DNA from: JBDRHL01 sp043816955 | GTDB lineage: Bacteria; Planctomycetota; Phycisphaerae; Sedimentisphaerales; CAYZTY01 | DNA length: 11,041 nt | Reading direction: 5' to 3' | NCBI GenBank assembly: GCA_043816955.1 | Contig: JBDRHL010000093.1 | Coordinates: 1 to 11,041, forward strand | In this document: piece by piece, positions 5,974 through 11,041 of the stretch | Numbering within the stretch: the stretch's first letter is position 1 | Layout: every line of letters begins with the position of its first letter | Notes under the pieces: generated by a model | The model's database searches: none | The model's input: the letters and a program-made list of their open reading frames with translations, nothing else | Told to the model about the DNA's origin: nothing | Translations under genes and position numbers: made by a program

Positions 5974-7094
5974 AGGGCGAAAATCTTCCGGGCGAGCATC
6001 TTTGCTGTCCGGGCTAAAAGCTGAGGGGCATTTTTCAGGGCATGATCGAGGGGCATATCCGGGGTTCGAAGGCCCATTGCGTGGTGCAGGCCGAACTGTG
6101 TGCATTCGTCCGGTGAGAGAGCGAGGGTTCCTGCAATTGCGGCGACTTTTGCATTTGTATTTTTCGCAGTGTTTATTATGCCACAGACTACTTTGCCCTG
6201 CATGGACTGATGGTCAAGCCTGCCTTCGCCTGTGATGATCCAGTCGGCATCGGTGATCGCTTCTGCCAGATTGCTCGTTTGTATGACGGCCTGGATTCCG
6301 GGTATGAGGGTCGCATTCATAAAGGCGATTGCGCCGGCAGCTAGCCCCCCTGCTGCTCCCGCTCCGGGGACATTTTCGATTTCCCTGCCGAGTTGTTCGC
6401 GAACAATAGCGGCAAAATTTTTCAGCCCCTTGTCCAGATGCTTGACCATTGCTGGGGTAGCGCCTTTCTGGGGGCCGAAGATTTCAGCGGCACCATCCGG
6501 GCCGCAAAGGGGATTATTGACATCGCAGAGAACCTGAACAGGCGGCAGGGGCAGGTTTTCGGGGGGAATTATATGAGCGATTCGGTCGAGATGCTGGCCT
6601 CCAGGTTTGATTTGATTTCCAGATTTATCAAGAAATTGCCAGCCCAGTGCAGTTGCTGCTCCAGTACCACCATCAACGGTCGCGGAACCGCCTACAGCGA
6701 GATAAATTTTTTCGGGTTTCAGTTTCAGGGACTCTTTGATAAGTTGTCCTGTGCCCAGTGTTGTTGTTTTATATGGATTGAGTTGGTCGGAGCTGAGTAG
6801 TTCGATGCCTGAAGCAGCGGCCATTTCAACAAGTGTGGTTTTTGTATCTTCAAAAAAAGCGAAGCCCGCGTTTACTTTCATGCCCGGCAATGGACCTGTA
6901 ACAACAGCGTCAAGCCATTTGCCGTTCGCTGATGCTATCATTGCGCGGGCGGTTCCTTCGCCGCCATCGGCCATGGGTTTTGTGATGATCCGCAGGTCGG
7001 GCCTGGCAGAGAGAAGAGCATCTTTGATTATCCGGCAGGCTTGTTCAGCGGTAAGACTGCCCTTGAATGAATCCATTGCCACTACGATTTTCAA
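5970..7094 (-). CDS. glxK: Glycerate kinase, type I (GlxK/GarK family)
   Basis: This 374-residue kinase phosphorylates D-glycerate with ATP, in this family normally giving 2-phosphoglycerate. The N-terminus KIVVAMDSFKGSLTA matches the family's KIVIAPDSFKGSLSA, followed by PMADGGEGTA (about 40-49). Other family signatures are LAVGGSATVDGGTG, DVNNPLCGPDGAA, FGPQKGA, PGAGAAGGLA and ITGEGRLDHQSMQGK. The length is typical. The start codon is TTG (7094); the only nearby ATG (residue 7) would remove the first conserved strand, so TTG is preferred. The family's 'APDS' proline is Met here, which is tolerated in relatives. The 3' end overlaps the convergent response-regulator gene by 3-4 bases (TTAG), leaving no room for an intergenic terminator. 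It follows the DUF503 gene by 92 bases on the same strand. Confidence 0.93.
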   Translation of the reverse strand: MKIVVAMDSFKGSLTAEQACRIIKDALLSARPDLRIITKPMADGGEGTARAMIASANGKWLDAVVTGPLPGMKVNAGFAFFEDTKTTLVEMAAASGIELLSSDQLNPYKTTTLGTGQLIKESLKLKPEKIYLAVGGSATVDGGTGAATALGWQFLDKSGNQIKPGGQHLDRIAHIIPPENLPLPPVQVLCDVNNPLCGPDGAAEIFGPQKGATPAMVKHLDKGLKNFAAIVREQLGREIENVPGAGAAGGLAAGAIAFMNATLIPGIQAVIQTSNLAEAITDADWIITGEGRLDHQSMQGKVVCGIINTAKNTNAKVAAIAGTLALSPDECTQFGLHHAMGLRTPDMPLDHALKNAPQLLARTAKMLARKIFAL

Positions 7095-7186
7095 TGCCTG
7101 TATCCAGTCTGAATAAAGATATTGACATCAAGTTCGAATTTACAGCTCAGGTATATTATCTCAAAGCAGTATTTTTCAAAAGTAAC

Positions 7187-7471
7187 TCAGGAGAACAATT
7201 CGCGTTCGATGCAGCCGAGAGTAAATCGGCTGTCTGCCCGGCTGAAGCTTATAATGGCATCGAGCTGCTGGTGGACAAACCGGCTGTCGTTAGAAACAAG
7301 GGCAATACCGATGCCTGCACGGCTGCGGCTGTCCTGGCTGTCAACTTCCGAAACGGAGACATTGAAACGGCTCTTGAGCCTTCCAATGAGACTTTTAACA
7401 ATGCACCTTTTTTCTTTGAGGGAGTTAATTCCCTTCATATGAATCTGCATTGTGAGCAGGCCTATTACCAT
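7187..7471 (-). CDS. DUF503/YlxP family protein
   Basis: This 94-residue protein matches the DUF503 (YlxP-like) family. Residues 1-10 form the first strand (MVIGLLTMQI). SLKEKR (17-22), followed by IVKSLIGRLKSRFNVSVSEVD, is the family's signature. A second strand carrying ALVSND then leads into a C-terminal helix and strand. In many bacteria the ylxP gene sits beside rbfA in the infB translation operon and may act in ribosome maturation; that association is not conserved here, where the neighbours are a xer recombinase and glycerate kinase. The biochemical role is not established. A strong ribosome binding site (GGAAGGTG on this strand, 7476-7483) supports the start. Confidence 0.88.
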   Translation of the reverse strand: MVIGLLTMQIHMKGINSLKEKRCIVKSLIGRLKSRFNVSVSEVDSQDSRSRAGIGIALVSNDSRFVHQQLDAIISFSRADSRFTLGCIERELFS

Positions 7472-7549
7472 AGCGCACCTTCCAAACTGCTGGTACTATA
7501 ACTACGGTTGTATTTTAAGTCTTTGCCGGTGAATTTCAATGATGAATGA

Positions 7550-8491
7550 TTATGATCTGGGGTGGAATTGTTTGTGAATGTTCCTCAGGCGTTCCTGGTC
7601 GACGTGTGTGTAAATCTGGGTTGTTGCGATGTTCACATGGCCGAGCATCTCCTGCACGCTTCGCAGATTCGCTCCCCCGCCCAGAAGGTGTGTGGCGAAA
7701 CAGTGCCTGAGGGTATGGACGGTAACACTTCCGGGCATACCAGCGCGAAGGGCATATTTTTTTACTATTCTCCATATTTCGATTCTGCTCATTGGCCGGC
7801 CTGTGCGGGAGAGCAGAAGATAATCGGAACTGAAGGGCTTAATTAGGTTCGGCCTTAATTTTTCGAGATATTCGCCGGCTGCGGCAATAGCAGCCTTGCC
7901 CAGCGGAATAATACGTTCCTTCCTTCCTTTGCCAAAACATCGCAGATAGCCGATACTGGTGTTAATATCCGGTATTTTCAGGGCGGCAAGCTCGCTTGCA
8001 CGCATTCCGGTCGCGTAGAGCAGCTCGAGGATCGCCTTATCACGCAAATAGAACGGCTCGGAAGGGTCAGGGGCATTGATCAGGTCGAGCACCTTTTGCT
8101 TGTTGCATACAAAGGGCAGCCGCTGCCACAGTTTCGGGCCGTCGAATACGCCTGCGGAGTAATCATCCTGCACAAGGCCGTTTTCCTTGGCAAAGCGCAG
8201 AAGCATTTTTATGGCAACTAATGCACGGCTGATCGAAGATTCGACCTTGCCGTCTTTGGCCAGTTTCCGCAGGTATGCCTGTATGGGAGCAGGCTTTATC
8301 TGCCCGATATCCCGCAGATCGTTCTCCAGGCAGAAGCGGGCAAAACTCATCAGGTCCCTGCCATACGCAAGTATAGTATTGTCGGAAAGGCCGGCTTCGA
8401 CCGTCATGAAGCTGAGGAAATCGCCGATAACGCCTGCAAAAGGCAGATCGGCAAGCTTTTCGCGAAGAGATTGTACCTGTATACCGGACAT
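7550..8491 (-). CDS. xerD: Tyrosine recombinase, XerC/XerD type
   Basis: This 313-residue site-specific recombinase has a SAM-like, core-binding N-terminal domain (about 18-105) and a catalytic domain (about 125-305). The complete active set is visible: Arg164 (ATGMRASEL), Lys188 (GKGRKER), His259 and Arg262 (HTLRHCF), His285 (LGHVNI) and nucleophile Tyr294 (TQIYTHV). Length and spacing match chromosomal XerC/XerD, which resolve chromosome dimers at dif with FtsK. The start at 8491 is used because the upstream in-frame ATG (8545) adds 18 residues not seen in the family. XerD is favoured from the overall pattern but XerC is not excluded. Its ordinary neighbours argue for a housekeeping enzyme over an integron or phage integrase. 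Confidence 0.9.
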   Translation of the reverse strand: MSGIQVQSLREKLADLPFAGVIGDFLSFMTVEAGLSDNTILAYGRDLMSFARFCLENDLRDIGQIKPAPIQAYLRKLAKDGKVESSISRALVAIKMLLRFAKENGLVQDDYSAGVFDGPKLWQRLPFVCNKQKVLDLINAPDPSEPFYLRDKAILELLYATGMRASELAALKIPDINTSIGYLRCFGKGRKERIIPLGKAAIAAAGEYLEKLRPNLIKPFSSDYLLLSRTGRPMSRIEIWRIVKKYALRAGMPGSVTVHTLRHCFATHLLGGGANLRSVQEMLGHVNIATTQIYTHVDQERLRNIHKQFHPRS

Positions 8492-8568
8492 ACTTATAAA
8501 TCGGCAGGTGAAGCCTGTAGTCTTTAGTATGCAGATTAATATCAAAAAAGCTTTTCGAGACAGGACTC

Positions 8569-8597
8569 TTGAGGTCCGGGCAGATAAAGGATATAAT
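8569..8597 (+). promoter_or_regulatory. Sigma70-type promoter for the lipoprotein-ROK kinase pair
   Basis: TTGAGG (8569-8574) and a perfect TATAAT (8592-8597) are separated by 17 bases, the ideal spacing. They lie 36 bases upstream of the lipoprotein start, in the 141-base divergent gap between the recombinase and lipoprotein genes. AGGTGA (8624-8629) three bases before the ATG is the likely ribosome binding site. Confidence 0.65.
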
Positions 8598-8632
8598 CCG
8601 GCAAATTCCGGTTTATTTCAAACAGGTGAAAA

Positions 8633-9211
8633 ATGAGAAAAAATGAGTATTTCCTAGCGGCGGTGTTGTTGGCAATGTGTCTATCGTATGGCTGCGCCGG
8701 CAATAAGCACTCCGATGCTGTCAAGAAGGTCTGTGAACCGAGTATCACGCGAGCTGAGGCGACTAACCTGAGCGAGCGAGTGCTTACGAAAATGGGTTTT
8801 ACCATTGAAAAAGCCGATGCTGATCAGGGGCTGGTACAAACCAGGCCTCTGGCAGGCGCCCAGAGGATCGAGTTCTGGCGCACGGACAGTGTGGGCAGCG
8901 CTAACAGGAATATGGCAGATCTGCATACTATCCACCGGACGGTTGTGCTGAATATTTCGGAAGAAGCTGGGCAGGTGTGTATCGACGGCAAGGTGCAGGT
9001 GCGGAAACTTTCCCTGCCGGAAAAAGACATAACGTATACAGACACGAGCCGGAATGTATTCGATGAAGGCGTTTTACAGCTTCAGGGCCGAGTATCGCAG
9101 CCTAAGAAAGAAGAACAGGCCGCGTGGATTGACATGGGTTTCGATGAGGAACTGAGGGGAAAAATACTCAAACGGATTCAAAGGACCCTTTCTGCAAGGC
9201 ACCGGAATTAG
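8633..9211 (+). CDS. Small putative lipoprotein of unknown function
   Basis: This 192-residue protein has a lipoprotein signal: basic MRKNE, an apolar core (FLAAVLLAMCLSYG, about 7-20) and lipobox LSYGC with Cys21 as the lipidated residue. The mature part has an N-terminal helix (EATNLSERVLTKMGFTIE, about 42-59) followed by strands in a mixed alpha-beta pattern. 'ADADQGLVQTRPL' and 'TVVLNISEEAG' resemble small periplasmic domains that occur in uncharacterised planctomycete lipoproteins, but I cannot name a family. A strong promoter and an AGGTGA ribosome binding site precede it. The ROK kinase starts 3 bases after its stop, so the two are almost certainly co-transcribed. There is no evidence that their functions are linked. 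Confidence 0.8.
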   Translation: MRKNEYFLAAVLLAMCLSYGCAGNKHSDAVKKVCEPSITRAEATNLSERVLTKMGFTIEKADADQGLVQTRPLAGAQRIEFWRTDSVGSANRNMADLHTIHRTVVLNISEEAGQVCIDGKVQVRKLSLPEKDITYTDTSRNVFDEGVLQLQGRVSQPKKEEQAAWIDMGFDEELRGKILKRIQRTLSARHRN

Positions 9212-9214
9212 GCC

Positions 9215-10195
9215 ATGGAAGAAGTTTTCATCGGCGTTGACCTGGGTGGAACGAATATCAAGGCCGGCTGTTTCGACGCCCAATATAATCTCATTGCCAA
9301 GACATCTGTGCCGACAGGCGTGGAAAAAGGACCGGAGTTCATCGTTGAAAATATAATCAGAACATCAAGATTACTTCTCGAAGAAAACCACATAGAGTTA
9401 TCGCGTCTGGCGTGTGTGGGCATCGGATCACCCGGGCCGCTGAATCGCTCGACGGGGATAATAATCGATGCGATGAATCTCGGTTTGCGAAACGTTCCGC
9501 TGCGGCAGATGGTAAGCGAGGGCATGGGGGTGCGTGCGGTGCTGGAAAACGATGCCAATGCCGCATGCTGGGGTGAATATGTGCTCGGCGCAGGTAAAGG
9601 CGTTGAGAATATGGTTTTCTTTACGCTGGGCACTGGGATCGGCGGCGGAGTTGTGAGCCACGGCAGGCTTATACATGGGATTGCTGATAATGCCGCTGAG
9701 CTGGGTCATATAATTGTGCATCCGGATGGAAGATTATGCGGCTGTGGACAAAGGGGGTGTGTTGAGGCGTATGCTTCGGCAAGCAACACAGCAAAAAGAG
9801 CTATGGAAGCCCTGCAGACGGGGACAGAGTCGAGCCTGAGAAAAGTTCTTGATGATGCCGGGGCGATCACATGCAAGGATGTCTTTGAGCATCAGGCTGC
9901 GGGTGATAAGCTGGCAAGCGAGATTGTCGATGGAACAGCCAAAGCCCTGGGGCTGGTATGCGTGAGCCTGTTTCATGTTCTGGAACCAAGCAGGGTGGTG
10001 TTCGCGGGGGGTATGATCGCGGCAGGTGAGGTGCTGTTAAACAGGATCAGGTACTTTTTCAGCCAGCATATCTGGCGGCTGCAAAAAGAGAATCTTGAAA
10101 TATGTTTTGCAACTCTGGGGGAAGATGCAGGCATAATCGGCTCGGCTGCACTTGCTATACAGGCATACAAGGAGGCCATTCCACATGGACAATAA
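9215..10195 (+). CDS. ROK-family sugar kinase (glucokinase-like)
   Basis: This 326-residue cytoplasmic kinase of the ROK (repressor, ORF, kinase) family has no N-terminal DNA-binding extension, so it is an enzyme, not a repressor. The phosphate loop DLGGTNIK lies at residues 9-16. GIGSPGPL (69-76) and END (111-113), with Asp113 as the likely catalytic base, follow. GTGIGGG (139-145) is the second phosphate loop. The ROK zinc site is complete: His165 in ELGH and Cys175, Cys177 and Cys182 in CGCGQRGC. AGGMIAAG near 266-273 closes the adenosine pocket. ATP-dependent glucokinase is the best guess, but N-acetylmannosamine, fructose or allose kinases share these motifs. It starts three bases after the lipoprotein gene. 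Confidence 0.9.
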   Translation: MEEVFIGVDLGGTNIKAGCFDAQYNLIAKTSVPTGVEKGPEFIVENIIRTSRLLLEENHIELSRLACVGIGSPGPLNRSTGIIIDAMNLGLRNVPLRQMVSEGMGVRAVLENDANAACWGEYVLGAGKGVENMVFFTLGTGIGGGVVSHGRLIHGIADNAAELGHIIVHPDGRLCGCGQRGCVEAYASASNTAKRAMEALQTGTESSLRKVLDDAGAITCKDVFEHQAAGDKLASEIVDGTAKALGLVCVSLFHVLEPSRVVFAGGMIAAGEVLLNRIRYFFSQHIWRLQKENLEICFATLGEDAGIIGSAALAIQAYKEAIPHGQ

Positions 10196-10211
10196 GTGAT
10201 AAATTGTCCAT
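10185..10211 (+). terminator. Hairpin spanning the ROK kinase stop codon
   Basis: ATGGACAAT (10185-10193) and ATTGTCCAT (10203-10211) form a perfect 9-bp stem with a 9-base loop that contains most of the TAA stop. No T-tract follows, so it is not a classical intrinsic terminator. It may stabilise the 3' end of the mRNA, or be a binding site. Confidence 0.35.
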
Positions 10212-10253
10212 TCTGTCGAGCTGCGCGGGGGGAGTTATGTGGAAAATCTGGTC

Positions 10254-10288
10254 GGGAATTGGGGGATTTTGGGGAGGTTTTGAGGGGG
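10254..10288 (+). other. G-run cluster, potential G-quadruplex
   Basis: Four runs of G (10254-10256, 10261-10265, 10271-10274, 10284-10288) are separated by 4, 5 and 9 bases on the plus strand, within 100 bases after the ROK gene. The spacing permits a two- or three-tetrad G-quadruplex, although the last loop is long. Confidence 0.35.
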
Positions 10289-10341
10289 TTAATGTTTGTT
10301 TTTGGGCAGATATGAAGGTTCGACAGTTAAAAAGCAGTGAA

Positions 10342-10443
10342 TTTTTTTGGATTTTTTAGTCATTTTTTGCGAAAAGTGCGCATCTTTTTGCCCAATTCTT
10401 ACCCGGTTTTGTACTACTTTTGTGCCATTTTTTGGATTTTTTT
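10342..10443. repeat. Duplicated T-rich block in the intergenic region
   Basis: A T-run, GGA and T-run block occurs twice, at 10342-10357 and 10428-10443. Between them GAAAAG (10371-10376) and CTTTTT (10384-10389), bounded by GC on both sides, can form a small hairpin around TGCGCA. The stretch has no coding character. It may supply transcription termination for the upstream operon, but no strong stem precedes a T-run. Confidence 0.45.
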
Positions 10444-10500
10444 CGTGTTAAGATATAGCGATTTTAACGGTTGTAACGATTGTATCGACCTGCGGGAATT

Positions 10501-10523
10501 GTTTGAATCCGGGGGATTCAAAC
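10501..10523. repeat. Perfect 10-bp stem-loop with GGG loop
   Basis: GTTTGAATCC (10501-10510) and GGATTCAAAC (10514-10523) are perfect complements around a three-base loop. Flanking AAT and ATT extend the pairing past one wobble pair. A direct repeat of GATTTTGGATT follows (10524-10547), giving a weak T-rich trailer. It could be a terminator on either strand or a protein-binding palindrome. Confidence 0.5.
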
Positions 10524-10570
10524 GATTTTGGATTTGCGATTTTGGATTAGGCCAAAAGAGGCTGGGGGCA

Positions 10571-10626
10571 GAAAAAAGCAAAGATTAAAGATCAAAAAGC
10601 AAAATTACAGAGCAAAAATCAAAAAT
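10571..10626. repeat. A-rich degenerate tandem repeat
   Basis: A run of units such as AAAGATT, AAAGATC, AAAAAGC and AAAAATC follows one after another, with almost no C or T outside the unit ends. This is the same type of degenerate 7-8-base repetition as the GAAATTC array about 70 bases on, with a different core. It has no coding potential. Confidence 0.5.
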
Positions 10627-10694
10627 GCTTTATCAACAGCGCCCGGTCCCTATTTCCCAGAATTTTGCTGGTGGGCAGAGAGGGCCTGAATTTG

Positions 10695-10757
10695 GAAATT
10701 CGAAACGCGAAATACGAAATCCGAAACAAATCCGAAATTCGAAATTCGAAATTCGAA
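10695..10757. repeat. GAAANNC heptamer array
   Basis: Consecutive units read GAAATTC, GAAACGC, GAAATAC, GAAATCC, then an 11-base unit GAAACAAATCC, then three perfect GAAATTC copies (10734-10754) and a trailing GAA. The strict seven-base period and constant GAAA start show a tandem expansion with decay at its left side. Apparent ORFs through it on either strand are products of the repeat. I know this style of intergenic repeat from planctomycete-type genomes, but cannot assign a function. Confidence 0.7.
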
Positions 10758-10865
10758 TGACTAAAACGGTAAGGTCTAGCAACGGAGGAGAACGAAATAT
10801 CTGACGGCGTGATTTTATTTCATCACCCAGCCTCCGAAGCCAGATTCTTTTTGACAGCAAGTGTA

Positions 10866-11041
10866 GGGTATATGGCCGGACAGTTGACAGTTTTAATTAC
10901 CCGTAAGGGGGTATCTCCTTGACTCCAGTACATACAATCGGTAGTATTTGCGATCATGGAAGATTACCCGCGAACATTGATGGAATTGGAAAAGCGGTTT
11001 TCATCGGAAGAGGCCTGTCGGGAATATTTGGAAGTTCTTCG
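10866..11041 (+). mobile_element. Left part of an IS1595-family insertion sequence (runs off the window)
   Basis: The transposase start at 10956 shows that an insertion sequence enters here. The left end probably lies near the GGGTATATGGCC at 10866, about 90 bases before the transposase, a normal leader length for this family; this boundary is a guess because the right inverted repeat is outside the window. A small hairpin (TACCC 10898-10902 with GGGTA 10909-10913) lies in the leader. Confidence 0.5.
10956..11041 (+). CDS. IS1595-family (ISXO2-like) transposase, N-terminal fragment
   Basis: Only 28 complete codons are inside the window, beginning MEDYPRTLMELEKRF and continuing SSEEACREYLEVL. 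This matches the usual N-terminus of IS1595/ISXO2-like transposases, where 'F.teeaCreyL..lRWp.Gf.CP.CG' leads into a zinc ribbon. The zinc ribbon and the DDE-type catalytic domain would lie to the right and cannot be checked, so it is unknown whether the gene is intact. No clear ribosome binding site precedes the ATG, which is common for low-level transposase expression. Confidence 0.75.
   Translation, partial: MEDYPRTLMELEKRFSSEEACREYLEVL

Noticed and set aside
5888..7116. Several plus-strand open frames across the glycerate kinase gene
   Set aside because: They are antisense shadows of a clearly conserved kinase and show no recognisable domain.
7067..7501. Two overlapping plus-strand frames of 106 and 144 codons
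   Set aside because: They lie opposite the DUF503 gene, which has the real family signature and a strong ribosome binding site.
8187..8636. Plus-strand frame of 149 codons
   Set aside because: It is antisense to the recombinase N-terminus and runs through the lipoprotein promoter.
10102..10588. Two plus-strand frames of 83-85 codons after the ROK gene
   Set aside because: They consist of Phe/Trp/Gly-rich translation of T- and G-runs and have no plausible protein character.
10571..10757. CRISPR array
   Set aside because: The units are 7-8 bases long with no unique spacers of constant size and no cas genes nearby.
10633..10860. Minus-strand frame of 75 codons
   Set aside because: Its repetitive Arg-Ile-Ser-Asn-Phe-Glu pattern is a direct translation of the GAAATTC heptamer array.

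Overview
The window looks like a bacterial chromosome segment, most plausibly from a planctomycete-like lineage (Phycisphaerae or a relative). That placement is an inference. It rests on the style of the response regulator, the short GAAANNC-type low-complexity repeats between genes, and an IS1595-type transposase at the right edge. No rRNA, tRNA or CRISPR array is visible.

The left part (about 1-5300) is visibly AT-richer and reads as accessory DNA. It opens with a long imperfect inverted repeat (2-116) and a doubtful 45-codon ORF. A same-strand run follows: an MGMT/ATL-like protein with no acceptor cysteine (290-775), two unrelated class I SAM methyltransferases (819-1475, 1484-2245) and a VOC/glyoxalase-fold protein (2268-2645). 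Next comes an 18-codon relic of a response-regulator start (2659-2715). Its stop codon overlaps the start of an 864-residue secreted protein (2712-5306) that joins a C39-like papain-fold domain to an S41 (tricorn-type) serine protease. The last 23 bases of that gene overlap the start of an intact OmpR/PhoB-type response regulator (5284-5973), whose 5' end matches the relic. The protease gene is therefore flanked by two copies of the start of a response-regulator gene, which is the most striking structure in the window. No histidine kinase lies nearby.

The middle and right part (about 5970-10195) is GC-richer and looks like ordinary core genome. On the minus strand, in order of transcription, are a XerC/D-type tyrosine recombinase (8491-7550), a DUF503/YlxP protein (7471-7187) and a type I glycerate kinase (7094-5970, TTG start). 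The glycerate kinase gene converges on and overlaps the response regulator by 3-4 bases. On the plus strand a good sigma70-type promoter (8569-8597) drives a small lipoprotein (8633-9211) and a ROK-family sugar kinase (9215-10195). The glycerate kinase and the ROK kinase suggest ordinary carbohydrate metabolism.

From 10196 to 10955 there is no credible gene. The interval holds a hairpin over the ROK stop codon, a G-run cluster, duplicated T-rich blocks, a perfect 10-bp stem-loop, an A-rich degenerate repeat and a heptamer array. The window ends inside the first codons of an IS1595-family transposase (10956 onward).
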